In this document: positions 17,554 to 26,296 of the stretch, piece by piece
How the letters are laid out: each line of letters opens with the position of its first letter
Position numbering within the stretch: the first letter of the stretch is position 1
Source: Burkholderiales bacterium
Lineage (GTDB): Bacteria > Pseudomonadota > Gammaproteobacteria > Burkholderiales > Burkholderiaceae_C
DNA length: 64,000 nt
Direction of reading: 5' to 3'
Assembly (NCBI GenBank): GCA_029268225.1
Contig: JAJUGJ010000004.1
Coordinates: forward strand, 62,001 to 126,000
Made by a program: the position numbers and the translations under genes
Notes under the pieces: model-generated
The model's input: the letters and a program-made list of their open reading frames with translations, nothing else
Told to the model about the DNA's origin: nothing
Database searches by the model: none

Positions 17554-19068
17554 TCAGCCCCGGTCCGCCGTGTAGAAGGAGCAGGTCCCACGCCCCTGCT
17601 CCTTGGCACGGTACATGGCCTCGTCGGCCCCCTTCACCAAGGCGCTCACATCCTGAGCCTCGGAGGGGAACATGCAGATGCCCACGCTGGCCCCGATCTG
17701 CAACACCTCACCGTGCACATGGAAAGGTGTCTGCATCCGTTCCACGATGTGACGGGCCACACGGGCTGCGTCCTCGGGGCCGTGCACGTCTCCCAGGATG
17801 ACGGTGAACTCGTCCCCGCCCCGACGCGACACCGTATCGCTCTCCCGCACGCAGCCCACCAGGCGCTTCGCCACTTTTTTGAGCAGCAAATCGCCCATCT
17901 CGTGTCCGTGCCGGTCGTTGACCAGCTTGAAGCGGTCCAGATCGACAAACAGCACCGCCATCTGCTGGCCGTGGCGACGTTCCCGCGCCATCTCCATGCG
18001 CAGACGGTCCTCGAACAGCAAGCGATTGGGCAACTGCGTCAGGCCATCGTGATAGGCCAGTTCGGTCAGATGGGCCTCGGTGCGGCGTTGCTCGGTCACG
18101 TCCTGCACGGTTTCCACGAACAGGCGACGCCCATGCAGAAAGGCGGGATGCCGCTCGGCCACCACCGGAAAGGTGCTCCCGTCCAGACGCACGCCCACGG
18201 GCTCACCCTCTCTCTGCTGGATCAACTGGTCCAGGGGCAAGCCCAGCAACGCTCCGGGGTCTCGCCCAAACAGGCGTTCGGCCATGCGGTTGCTCTTGAC
18301 GATGGTCGTGCCATCCTCGTCCAGCACGAGCACACAGGCCGCCACCTTGTGGATCACCTCGTCGAGCAGGTCCTGCTGTTCGTGCGCATGGCGAATGCGT
18401 CGCTGATAGACCGCAAACACGCCCGCAAAGTTGAGCAAGGCCAGCATGAAGGTGATGCCCTGGTACCAGCGAATGCGGCTGGCTTCCCGGCGGGTCAACA
18501 CCTCCAACTCGGTGGTGAGCTCGTTCATCAGCGAAAGCAAAGCCAGGTTGTGCGTCTTGGCGTAGGCCACCACCGGCGGCAGCACCACCGGCAACTGCGC
18601 AGGGGAAGACGTCAACACGGCTCGACTCAGCTCGCGATAGGGTGTCCAGATCTCGATGGCTTGCGCCACCAGACGACGGGTATCGGGGTCGGCCACCGGC
18701 TCCAGCCTGACCCGCTCGCCCTGCCCGCCCTCCGTGTCTCGCCCAGCCCAAAATCCCTGCAAGGTCTGGTCGAACAGCTCGGTGGTCAGCGCCAGCTCCT
18801 GCATGGGGCCAGCCAGGCTCTCACCCGCCCGATGCGCATCCTCCATCTGCAAAAGCACCTTGGCCATGCGCTGCGACAGCATGCGCTGGCGCCCGGCCAG
18901 GTTGATGCCCACCGCCTCGCGCTCGATCTTCACCGAGAGCCACACGTTCAAACCCAAGGCGGCAAAGTCGAACAGCAGAAACAACACCACCGCCACCTTC
19001 AGGGCGCTGGACCGGCTGGAGAGCTTCGACAAGAACATGGGGAACATGTGCGGCAGCGATGGTGACAT
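17554..19068 (-). CDS. Diguanylate cyclase with PilJ-type sensor and PAS domain
   Basis: The 504-residue protein has a first transmembrane helix (about 24-46), then a periplasmic domain starting INLAGRQRMLSQRMAKVLLQ, the hallmark of the type IV pili methyl-accepting chemotaxis (PilJ) N-terminal domain. A second helix (about 205-222), a PAS-like domain (about 240-340) and a GGDEF domain follow. The catalytic loop RRGGDEF is intact (416-420) and is preceded by RESD, fitting an inhibitory I-site, so c-di-GMP synthesis with product feedback is expected. No EAL domain is present. In-frame ATGs at positions 1, 8 and 11 leave the exact start open. It may link surface or chemical cues to c-di-GMP. 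Confidence 0.92.
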   Translation of the reverse strand: MSPSLPHMFPMFLSKLSSRSSALKVAVVLFLLFDFAALGLNVWLSVKIEREAVGINLAGRQRMLSQRMAKVLLQMEDAHRAGESLAGPMQELALTTELFDQTLQGFWAGRDTEGGQGERVRLEPVADPDTRRLVAQAIEIWTPYRELSRAVLTSSPAQLPVVLPPVVAYAKTHNLALLSLMNELTTELEVLTRREASRIRWYQGITFMLALLNFAGVFAVYQRRIRHAHEQQDLLDEVIHKVAACVLVLDEDGTTIVKSNRMAERLFGRDPGALLGLPLDQLIQQREGEPVGVRLDGSTFPVVAERHPAFLHGRRLFVETVQDVTEQRRTEAHLTELAYHDGLTQLPNRLLFEDRLRMEMARERRHGQQMAVLFVDLDRFKLVNDRHGHEMGDLLLKKVAKRLVGCVRESDTVSRRGGDEFTVILGDVHGPEDAARVARHIVERMQTPFHVHGEVLQIGASVGICMFPSEAQDVSALVKGADEAMYRAKEQGRGTCSFYTADRG

Positions 19069-19134
19069 TGTCGCCCACAGCGGCCGTGAATGTGTCAGCG
19101 TTCAGCACATTCTGTACAGGCTGCACACGGTGCG

Positions 19135-19767
19135 TCAGCGTACGCGCAGCATCGCCAGCACACCCCCTCGGCGCACAACCCGCCAGCCCAGCAACAACGC
19201 CAGGATCACGGCATAAACCATGACCTCGCTCACGTCGTTCTTGGCGTCCTTCTTCAGGTAAAAGTGCAGCAAACCGAGCAGAGAAACGGCATAGACCAGT
19301 TTGTGCAGCAATTGCCACTTTCGGCCGCCCAGGGCACGGATGGCGGCATTGAAGGAGGTGATCGCCAGCGGCAACATCACCAGGAAGGTCAGCATGCCAA
19401 CGAGGATGAAATTGCGCTTGAACACGTCGGCCACGATGTCATCGAGCACCCAGCCCTTGTCCAGCCAGGCGTACGACAGCAGGTGCAGCACGGCGTACAC
19501 AAAGGCCGTCACGCCCAGCGTACGCCGGTAGCGCAACAGCGCCGGCAAAGCGGCCATCTCACGCAAAGGCGTCACCAACAGGGTCAGCCACAGCCAGCGC
19601 AAAGCCCACTCCCCCGTTTCCTGAATGAGCGTCTGCGCGGGGTTCGCACCCAGACCATCCGTCAAAGCGCCCACCAGCAAAGCCAGCGCCGGCACCGCAC
19701 ACACCACCCACAACACCGGCTTGCCCCAGGGTTTGAGCAACCATTGGTTCGCTATCGACAAGGCCAT
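19135..19767 (-). CDS. msrQ: Heme-binding membrane subunit of periplasmic Met-sulfoxide reductase
   Basis: MsrQ is the inner-membrane b-type cytochrome that passes electrons to MsrP for repair of oxidised methionines in the periplasm. The 210 residues form about six hydrophobic helices of the ferric-reductase-like fold, with conserved histidines in AVLHLLSYAW and QLLHKLVYAVSLLGLLHFYL as probable heme ligands, and the start LKPWGKPVLWV is typical. Its ATG overlaps the msrP stop codon, so the two are translationally coupled. Spacing and order (msrP then msrQ) match known operons. Downstream lies the second diguanylate cyclase, divergent in function but on the same strand. Confidence 0.92.
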   Translation of the reverse strand: MALSIANQWLLKPWGKPVLWVVCAVPALALLVGALTDGLGANPAQTLIQETGEWALRWLWLTLLVTPLREMAALPALLRYRRTLGVTAFVYAVLHLLSYAWLDKGWVLDDIVADVFKRNFILVGMLTFLVMLPLAITSFNAAIRALGGRKWQLLHKLVYAVSLLGLLHFYLKKDAKNDVSEVMVYAVILALLLGWRVVRRGGVLAMLRVR

Positions 19768-20807
19768 CAGTAGAACTTCCTCAAATCCATGCCCGCGTAC
19801 AGCTGCGCCACCTGGGCGCCATAGCCATTGAACATCAAGGTGGGCTTGCGCGGTGCAAACAGCCCCCCTTCCCCGATTCTGCGCTCCGTGGCCTGACTCC
19901 AGCGTGGGTGGTCCACCGTCGGGTTCACATTCGAGTAGTAGCCGTACTCACGCGGGTTGGCCAGCATCCAGCTCGACGGGCGGGGTTTCTCAGTCAGACG
20001 GATGGTCACAACCGACTTCGCGCTCTTGAAGCCATACTTCCAGGGCACAACCAGACGCAGCGGCGCACCGTTCTGCGGCGGCAGCACCTCGCCATACAGG
20101 CCAAAGGCCATCAGCGTCAGCGGGTGCATGGCCTCGTCGATGCGCAGGCCCTCCACATAGGGCCAGTCGAGCACGCTGCTGCGCACGCCGGGCATCTGCT
20201 GCGCATCCGCCAAGCTGATGAACTCGACGAATTTGGCCCGGCTGGTGGGCTGTGCCCGCTGCAGCAGCGTCGAGAGCGAATACCCCACCCAGGGGATCAC
20301 CATGGACCAGCCCTCCACACAGCGCAGACGGTAAATGCGCTCCTCCATCGCGCCCAGCTTGAGCAAATCATCCAAGCCCAGCTTCAAGGGGCGCCCCACC
20401 TCCCCCTCAATGCTCAGCGTCCACGGACGGGTCTTCAAGGTGTGAGCGTACTCGGCCGGATCCGACTTGTCGGTACCGAACTCGTAGAAGTTGTTGTAAG
20501 TGGTGATGTGCTCATAGGACGTGAGCTTGTCCACAGCCAACGCCCCCGGCACGCTGCTGCGCACCGCCGGCAAGGCTGCCCGCTTGCCCGGCCGCGTGAC
20601 CGTGGCCGCACTGACCGGAGCAGAAGTTTGCGCCAAGGCGCTCGACCAAGCCGAAGCGGCCAGCCCCCCACTCCCCAGCAAAACGGCATCGCGCAGCCAT
20701 TGCCGTCGGGTGGCATACAGCGCACGCGGCGTGATCTCGCTGGGAACGGGGTGCACCTGCCCGCTGTCAGGGTGTGCCGCGTGTCGAGAAGTCAGGATCA
20801 AAGGCAT
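19767..20807 (-). CDS. msrP: Molybdopterin catalytic subunit of periplasmic Met-sulfoxide reductase
   Basis: MsrP (YedY) is a Tat-exported molybdenum enzyme of the sulfite oxidase fold that reduces methionine sulfoxide in periplasmic proteins. From the ATG at 20807, which has GGTGGAG upstream, the product is 346 residues. A twin-arginine signal starts with [16 protein letters not shown]. Family motifs include [17 protein letters not shown], the Mo-ligand cysteine in [18 protein letters not shown], and [14 protein letters not shown] longer start at 20855 is in frame but would place 16 unlikely residues ahead. It overlaps msrQ by 1 bp and is preceded by a PstS-like gene on the same strand. Confidence 0.94.
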   Translation of the reverse strand: MPLILTSRHAAHPDSGQVHPVPSEITPRALYATRRQWLRDAVLLGSGGLAASAWSSALAQTSAPVSAATVTRPGKRAALPAVRSSVPGALAVDKLTSYEHITTYNNFYEFGTDKSDPAEYAHTLKTRPWTLSIEGEVGRPLKLGLDDLLKLGAMEERIYRLRCVEGWSMVIPWVGYSLSTLLQRAQPTSRAKFVEFISLADAQQMPGVRSSVLDWPYVEGLRIDEAMHPLTLMAFGLYGEVLPPQNGAPLRLVVPWKYGFKSAKSVVTIRLTEKPRPSSWMLANPREYGYYSNVNPTVDHPRWSQATERRIGEGGLFAPRKPTLMFNGYGAQVAQLYAGMDLRKFY

Positions 20808-20867
20808 GGCCGAACTCCACCGGGAATGAAGGCCGCACCTTACACCTCGCGCCACGCGGGCGCAGGC

Positions 20868-21944
20868 TCACTGAAATTTGGTCAACTCGCCAGCAGGGCC
20901 TCGGATTTGCATCAGCCGACCTGCCAAGCGGGCCTGCACCGTCGCGGGCAAGGGCGCGAAGCCCGTCCCACGGGTCAGCTCATCCCCGTGCATGAAGCAC
21001 CAGTACACGAAGCGCGCGGTCCAGTCCGCCTCGCCCATCTTCGTCGGGCGCGCGTCCAGCAAGACAAAACTCGTCGAAGTGATGGGCCAGGCGTCAGGCC
21101 GTGGGCGATTGAGCAAGCTGGCCGTGTCATCGGCCTTGCGGTACACGTCCGAGGCCAGGATGGCCGCTCGGAAACCTGCCTCCGAAGCGCTCAGGATCTG
21201 GCCCGTGCGGTTGCGCAAGCGCGCGCCCACCAACTTGTCCTTCACAACGCGGTCGTACGACACATACGTGAAGCCGCCCGGCGTGGCCTTGACGAGCGCC
21301 GACACGCCATCGTTGCCCTTGGCCTGCAGGGTGGCCGCCGGCCAAGCGGGCTGCTGGCTGATGGGCACAGCCTTGGCAAAGGCAGGCGAGGAATCAGCCA
21401 GATAACGGACCCACACCTCGGTGGACCCCGATTTGTCCTCACGCACCACCCGCACCACAGGCAAGGCCGGCAAAGACAAGCCTGGGTTCAACTCGGCGAT
21501 GCGCGCGTCATTCCAGCGCGTGATGACGCCACGGGTCATGTCTGCCAGCACCTCACCGCTGAGTACCAACTCGTTGGGCCGCACCCCGGGCAGGTTCACC
21601 ACCGGGACGAAGCCGCCCACCAGCAGGGGGATTTGCACCAGCTTGTGCTCGGTCAGTTGTGCCGCACTCAAAGGGTTGTCAGTGCCACCGAAGTGAACCG
21701 TGCGGGCCTTGGCCTGTCGAATGCCATCGCCTGAACCCGTGCCCTGGTATTGAAGGGCCACGCCACGGTTCTCCTGCATGAACTGTGCAGTCCAGCGGTC
21801 ATAAACCCGAGAAGGGAAGGTCGCACCCGCCCCCTTGATCACCACATCCGCCTGCGCCGGCATCACCCAGGCGCACAGCGCCAACACACCGCCCAACCAC
21901 CACTGCGCGCCCCAGGCGCGGCACCGCTGCATTGCCATGTACAT
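20868..21944 (-). CDS. PstS-like phosphate-binding protein, without transporter genes
   Basis: After a signal peptide ending PAQA the mature protein starts DVVIKGAGATFPSRVYDRW, the classic phosphate-binding PstS opening. Further PstS motifs are QYQGTGSGDGIRQ, FGGTDNPLS, ITRWNDARI and DKSGSTEVWVRYL. Length is 358 residues. PstS captures phosphate in the periplasm for the PstCAB transporter, but no pstC, pstA or pstB is nearby. This may be a stand-alone sensor, or it may serve a transporter encoded elsewhere. TTG at 21959 and ATGs at 21944, 21938 and 21932 are all possible starts; I chose the first ATG. The next gene on this strand is msrP, 60 bp away. Confidence 0.88.
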   Translation of the reverse strand: MYMAMQRCRAWGAQWWLGGVLALCAWVMPAQADVVIKGAGATFPSRVYDRWTAQFMQENRGVALQYQGTGSGDGIRQAKARTVHFGGTDNPLSAAQLTEHKLVQIPLLVGGFVPVVNLPGVRPNELVLSGEVLADMTRGVITRWNDARIAELNPGLSLPALPVVRVVREDKSGSTEVWVRYLADSSPAFAKAVPISQQPAWPAATLQAKGNDGVSALVKATPGGFTYVSYDRVVKDKLVGARLRNRTGQILSASEAGFRAAILASDVYRKADDTASLLNRPRPDAWPITSTSFVLLDARPTKMGEADWTARFVYWCFMHGDELTRGTGFAPLPATVQARLAGRLMQIRGPAGELTKFQ

Positions 21945-22009
21945 CCATGTCCGATTCAACCGGGCGGAATGTACAAGGGCAATGCGTCAGCCGTGTGACG
22001 ACCGACCGA

Positions 22010-24664
22010 TCACGCAGCCTTCTTGGCTGCGGCTTTCTTGGCCGCGGTCTTCTTGGCAGCCGGCGTCTTGGCCGCACGTGGCTCGAACTCGAAGCCCACC
22101 TTGCCGGTCTTGGCATCCCAGCTCAGGAAAGCCTTGAACTTGCGCCGTGTCTTGTTGGACACGAAGTTCTCCAGCAGGTCCGTCTTGCCGGTGGTCAGCA
22201 GCTTGGTGATCTGCTCCGGCGTCACCGGCTGCTGCAAGATGATCTTGCCGCTCTTGAAGTCACAGGTGGGCGTGCCGGTGGTGCGTTCGCACACATAGTT
22301 GGCACCGTGCTCGTACACGTGGCCACCGCACTTGGGGCAAGCGCCCAGACTGGTCTGAGCACTGAAATCCACGGCATCACCGGAGCCCTCGTCCTTCTTC
22401 GCATCCTCGCCAAAGTCGAACTCCATCTTCCAGTTGGCCGACTCCTCGTCACGCACCATGCGCAGCTCGGCCGTGAACGGCCAGCCGGCCTTCGAGCGGA
22501 AACCTTCCAGCGGTCCGATCTTGTGGTCGCGCAACAGCTGCTCCACCTCGTGCAACTCGAAGCTGCGCCCGGCCGGGATCTTGGTCATGCTGAAGCCGCA
22601 ACCGGTCGCGCCCTCGGCATCGCCACCGCCCTTGCCCGCGCAGGTGAAGCGGCGGTAGTTTTCCTTGACCACGCCACCGCAGTTCGGGCACGGCGTGCTC
22701 AGCGTGGCGTAGTCGCCCGGGATGGTGTCGCGGTCGTATTCCTTGGCCTTTTGCACCACGCGCTGCGTCATGGCCTCGATCTCGGCCATGAAGGCCTCGC
22801 GGCTCAGGCGGCCCTTCTCCATCTCGGCCAGCTTGAATTCCCAGTTGCCGGTCAGCTCGGGCTTGGTCAGGTCTTCCACGCCCAGGCCGCGCAACAGCGT
22901 CATCAGCTGGAAGGCCTTGGCCGTCGGGATCATCTCGCGGCCTTCACGGAACAGGTACTTCTCGGTGATGAGCCCTTCGATGATGGCCGCGCGGGTCGCT
23001 GGCGTGCCCAGGCCCTTCTCGGTCATCGCCGCCTTCAGCTCCTCGTCGTCGATCAGCTTGCCGGCGCCTTCCATGGCGCTCAGCAGCGTCGCTTCGGTGT
23101 AGCGGGCGGGTGGCTTGGTCTTGAGCGCGTTGACGACCACGTCCTCGTTGCGCACAGCTTCGCCAGGCTGCACGGCGACCAGGTTGGTGTCGTCGCCCTC
23201 TTCGGCCGCTTCCTTGCCATACACGGCCATCCAGCCCGGCTTGACCAGCACCTTGCCGTTGGTCTGGAAGTGATGCACCTTGCCCGCGGCCGGCACCTTG
23301 GTGATGCGGGTCGTGACCATGAACTCGGCGGCCGGGTAGAACACCGCGATGAAGCGCTTGACCACCATGTCGTACAGCTTGGCCTCGGCCTCGGTGAGGC
23401 TGCGTGGTGCCTGCATCGTCGGGATGATGGCAAAGTGGTCCGACACCTTGGCGTTGTCGAAGACGCGCTTGTTGGGCTTCACATAGCCATCGTTGACCGC
23501 CTTGCGGGCGTGCATGGCCAGCTCGCGCAGCGGGCCCGGCAGGTCCTCGTTGGCGATCATGCCCATGGTGTCCTTCACCACGCCCAGGTAGTCCTCGGGC
23601 AGCGCACGCGAATCGGTACGCGGGTAGGTCAAGGCCTTGTGCTTTTCATACAGCGCCTGGGCCAGTGACAGCGTGGTCTTGGCACTGAAACCAAAGCGCG
23701 AGTTGGCCTCGCGCTGCAGCGTGGTCAAGTCATATAGCAGCGGGCTGGACTGGCTGCTGGGCTTGGCCTCTTCCGTCACCGTGCCGGTCTGGCCGCGCAC
23801 CGCATCGGCAATGGCCTGCGCTTCGGCCGCCGACCAGACACGATCAGCCTTCAGTTCGGCCTCTTGCGAGCCCTCGGCTGCGTTCTTGACCTTCTTGAAC
23901 TCCGGATCGAACCACTTGCCGTCGTAGCTGCCCGCGGCCACGTCAAAGCTGCCGCGAATTTCCCAGTAATCGCGGTACACGTGCTTGCGGATCTTTTCTT
24001 CGCGCTCCACCACGATGGACAGCGTCGGCGTCTGCACCCGGCCCACGGTGGTCAGGAAGAAGCCCCCATCGCGCGAGTTGAACGCCGTCATCGCCCGCGT
24101 GCCATTGATGCCCACCAGCCAGTCGGCCTCGGAGCGGCAACGCGCAGCGCTGGCCAGCGGCAGCATCTGCTCATCGGTGCGCAGCGACTCGAAGCCTTCG
24201 CGGATGGCCGCCGGCGTCATGCTCTGCAACCACAGGCGCTTGACTTCCTTGCCCAGGCCCTTGGCCCGCGTCGTGGCGGTGCTGTCCTGCGCATACTGCG
24301 CAATCAAGCGGAAGATCAGTTCCCCTTCGCGCCCCGCGTCACATGCGTTGATCAGGGTGGTCACGTCCTTGCGCTTGATCAGCTTGACCAGGGCGTTGAG
24401 GCGGCCCTTGCTCTTGTCGATCGGGTTCAGATCGAAGTGCGGCGGGATCACCGGCAGATTCGCAAAGCTCCACTTGCCGCGCTTGACGTCGAACTCTTCG
24501 GGCGCCTTGATCTCGACCAGATGGCCGACGGCGGAGCTGACCACATAGTGCTCGCTCTCAAAGTATTCATCGTGCTTCTCGAACTTGCCATCCACCGGCG
24601 TCAGCGCGCGCACGATGTCTTGGGCAACCGAAGGTTTTTCTGCAATGACCAGGGCTTTGCTCAT
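22010..24664 (-). CDS. topB: DNA topoisomerase III with Lys/Ala-rich tail
   Basis: A type IA topoisomerase that relaxes and decatenates DNA through single-strand passage. From the ATG at 24664 (MSKALVIAEKPSVAQDI, the Toprim start) the protein has 884 residues. Toprim motifs include NACDAGREGELIF; VGRVQTPTLSIV and the catalytic tyrosine region TYPRTDSRALPEDY follow. The C-terminus adds zinc-ribbon-like repeats (CPNCGGVVKENYRRF, CPKCGGHVYEHG) and ends in AAKKTAAKKAAAKKAA, a histone-H1-like tail likely to bind DNA. The open frame extends upstream to 24871, but that part is the intergenic region. It is divergent from a SET methyltransferase gene with 94 bp between the ATGs. No Shine-Dalgarno precedes the start. 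Confidence 0.95.
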   Translation of the reverse strand: MSKALVIAEKPSVAQDIVRALTPVDGKFEKHDEYFESEHYVVSSAVGHLVEIKAPEEFDVKRGKWSFANLPVIPPHFDLNPIDKSKGRLNALVKLIKRKDVTTLINACDAGREGELIFRLIAQYAQDSTATTRAKGLGKEVKRLWLQSMTPAAIREGFESLRTDEQMLPLASAARCRSEADWLVGINGTRAMTAFNSRDGGFFLTTVGRVQTPTLSIVVEREEKIRKHVYRDYWEIRGSFDVAAGSYDGKWFDPEFKKVKNAAEGSQEAELKADRVWSAAEAQAIADAVRGQTGTVTEEAKPSSQSSPLLYDLTTLQREANSRFGFSAKTTLSLAQALYEKHKALTYPRTDSRALPEDYLGVVKDTMGMIANEDLPGPLRELAMHARKAVNDGYVKPNKRVFDNAKVSDHFAIIPTMQAPRSLTEAEAKLYDMVVKRFIAVFYPAAEFMVTTRITKVPAAGKVHHFQTNGKVLVKPGWMAVYGKEAAEEGDDTNLVAVQPGEAVRNEDVVVNALKTKPPARYTEATLLSAMEGAGKLIDDEELKAAMTEKGLGTPATRAAIIEGLITEKYLFREGREMIPTAKAFQLMTLLRGLGVEDLTKPELTGNWEFKLAEMEKGRLSREAFMAEIEAMTQRVVQKAKEYDRDTIPGDYATLSTPCPNCGGVVKENYRRFTCAGKGGGDAEGATGCGFSMTKIPAGRSFELHEVEQLLRDHKIGPLEGFRSKAGWPFTAELRMVRDEESANWKMEFDFGEDAKKDEGSGDAVDFSAQTSLGACPKCGGHVYEHGANYVCERTTGTPTCDFKSGKIILQQPVTPEQITKLLTTGKTDLLENFVSNKTRRKFKAFLSWDAKTGKVGFEFEPRAAKTPAAKKTAAKKAAAKKAA

Positions 24665-24668
24665 GGGC

Positions 24669-24750
24669 GTGTTTATATATGCAAACCGTTCATACAATCG
24701 GGTTTCTCGCGCGCACGCACGCGCGCACCCGCACATTTCAATATAAACAC
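24669..24750. promoter_or_regulatory. Symmetric divergent promoter region between topB and the SET gene
   Basis: A perfect 10-bp inverted repeat frames the region: GTGTTTATAT at 24669-24678 and ATATAAACAC at 24741-24750. Each arm contains TATAAA reading toward its own gene. On the topB side TATAAA ends 7 nt before the ATG; on the SET side it ends 11 nt before. These are probable -10 boxes and would give leaderless or nearly leaderless transcripts. Neither side has a good -35 box, so an activator or a supercoiling effect may be needed. Confidence 0.5.
24708..24728. other. 21-nt alternating CG/CA tract with Z-DNA potential
   Basis: Between the topB and SET promoters lies a 21-nt run of strictly alternating pyrimidine-purine steps made only of CG and CA, the sequence type that most readily forms Z-DNA under negative supercoiling. 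One of the two flanking genes encodes a topoisomerase. Confidence 0.5.
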
Positions 24751-24758
24751 ACTGGTCG

Positions 24759-25286
24759 ATGACGCAAGCCGCGCACAAACCCACGCCTGCCGCCCGTACC
24801 GCCGCCCACAGCGACACGGCCTCTGCCACCGGCCGCCGCACCCAGGTGCGCGACTCGGGCATCCATGGCAAGGGGGTCTATGCCGTACGCCCCATCAAGG
24901 CGGGTGAACGCGTGCTCGAATACAAGGGCGAGATCATCACCTGGGAAGAAGCGCTGGACCGCCATCCCCACGACCCTGAGCAGCCCAATCACACCTTTTA
25001 TTTCCACCTTGACGACGGTCACGTCATCGACGGCAAATACCAAGGCAACTCGGCCAAGTGGATCAACCACAGCTGCGAGCCCAATTTGGAAGCCGACCAG
25101 ATCGGCAACCGCGTGTTCCTCAACGCCCTGCGCGACATCGAGCCCGGCGAGGAGCTCTTCTTCGACTATGGCCTTGTCATCGACGCGCGCCTGACCGCCA
25201 AGCTCAAGAAGGAATACGCCTGCTGGTGTGGCGCCCCCACCTGTCGCGGCACCATGCTGGCGGTCAAGACCCGCAAGCGCCGCTGA
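24759..25286 (+). CDS. SET-domain protein-lysine methyltransferase
   Basis: The 175-residue product is a minimal SET domain: RDSGIHGKGVYAV at the N-terminus, the pseudoknot motif WINHSCEPN (Asn103-His104-Ser105-Cys106), GEELFFDYG, and an intact post-SET motif CWCGAPTC (C-x-C-x4-C at 155-162) that binds zinc with Cys106. These are all the parts needed for S-adenosylmethionine-dependent methylation of protein lysines. Short basic ends (TGRRTQVR and KTRKRR) suggest nucleic-acid or chromatin contact. It is divergent from topB, whose product has a Lys/Ala-rich tail, and it is followed 34 bp later by birA. The bacterial substrate is unknown; basic nucleoid proteins or such tails are the natural candidates. 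Confidence 0.9.
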   Translation: MTQAAHKPTPAARTAAHSDTASATGRRTQVRDSGIHGKGVYAVRPIKAGERVLEYKGEIITWEEALDRHPHDPEQPNHTFYFHLDDGHVIDGKYQGNSAKWINHSCEPNLEADQIGNRVFLNALRDIEPGEELFFDYGLVIDARLTAKLKKEYACWCGAPTCRGTMLAVKTRKRR

Positions 25287-25320
25287 AGCAACGCGCCCCT
25301 GTTGCCCACGGCGCCCGACC

Positions 25321-26250
25321 ATGTCTGCCCTGCCTCCCGCGTCCAGCCCTGAGATCACCGGTCGCGCGCCCATGCAGGACGCGCTGACCCCGGTGCTGGC
25401 CGAGCTGAACGGCGCCGCCGAACGCATCTGGCTGGCCTGCAACGCCACCTGCCCCGACCTGAGCATCGAGGTGCTGCCCGAGCTCGGCTCGACCAACACT
25501 GAGCTGATGGCCCGTGGCCGTCGGGGCGAAACCGCGCCCACCCTGCTCGCGGCCGCACGCCAGACCGCTGGCCGTGGCCGTCTGGGGCGCACCTGGCAGG
25601 CCGAACCGGGTGACACCCTGACCTTCTCCTTGGGCCTGCCGCTCGACCTGGGCCGCATCCCTGGTGGTGCCAGCGCCTTGTCGTTGGCCGTGGGCCTCGC
25701 GCTGGCCGAGGCGCTCGATGCCGGCCTGTTGAAGCCCTTGCCACTGGGCCAGACACACCATGTGGGCCTGAAATGGCCCAATGACCTCTGGCTGTCCGGC
25801 CGCAAGCTCGGCGGCATCCTGATCGAAGCCAGCCCCGCCCCCGGCCTGCCGGACGGGCAACGCTGGGTGGTCATCGGCGTGGGGCTCAATGTGCGTCCGG
25901 GCTCGGCCCCTGAGGGTTCGGCCAGCCTCGCCGAGGTCGATCCGGCCTCTCCCCCTCGCATCGGTGACGTGTGGGCCTGGATGGCCCCGGCGCTGATCCA
26001 CGGCGTGCAGACCTTCGCGACCCAGGGCTTTGCGCCCCTGCAAGCTGCCTACGCCCAGCGCGACGTGCTGCGCGGCCAAAGTGTGGGTCTGTGGAGCACT
26101 CCCGGCCAGTACCCTGCCGATGGGCACCCACCTACTCAGACGGGTGTGGCACAAGGCGTGAACGCCCAAGGCGCCTTGCTCGTGCATACTGATCAGGGTG
26201 TGCAGGCATGGCACAGCGGCGACGTCAGTGTGCGCCCTCACGCCGGCTGA
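25321..26250 (+). CDS. birA: Biotin-[acetyl-CoA-carboxylase] ligase without HTH domain
   Basis: BirA activates biotin to biotinyl-AMP and attaches it to the lysine of biotin-carboxyl-carrier proteins. Motifs are LPELGSTNTEL, the adenylate-binding loop GRGRLGR (residues 84-90), and the catalytic KWPNDLW with LGGILIE. There is no N-terminal winged-helix domain, so this is the monofunctional class that does not act as the biotin-operon repressor. The ATG at 25321 (MSALPPASS) is preferred over the longer in-frame start at 25228, which would overlap the SET gene; ATG at 25372 is also possible. It lies between the SET gene and a SPOR-protein gene on the same strand, probably in one transcript. Confidence 0.92.
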   Translation: MSALPPASSPEITGRAPMQDALTPVLAELNGAAERIWLACNATCPDLSIEVLPELGSTNTELMARGRRGETAPTLLAAARQTAGRGRLGRTWQAEPGDTLTFSLGLPLDLGRIPGGASALSLAVGLALAEALDAGLLKPLPLGQTHHVGLKWPNDLWLSGRKLGGILIEASPAPGLPDGQRWVVIGVGLNVRPGSAPEGSASLAEVDPASPPRIGDVWAWMAPALIHGVQTFATQGFAPLQAAYAQRDVLRGQSVGLWSTPGQYPADGHPPTQTGVAQGVNAQGALLVHTDQGVQAWHSGDVSVRPHAG

Positions 26251-26296
26251 CCCTCATCTCTTTCAACCCTTCTCGACCCGACCTGGCCCCTCGCCC

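Noticed and set aside
19908-21734. 608-codon plus-strand open frame opposite msrP and the PstS-like gene
   Set aside because: Both minus-strand genes are well supported by family motifs; this frame crosses the gap between them and looks like noise.
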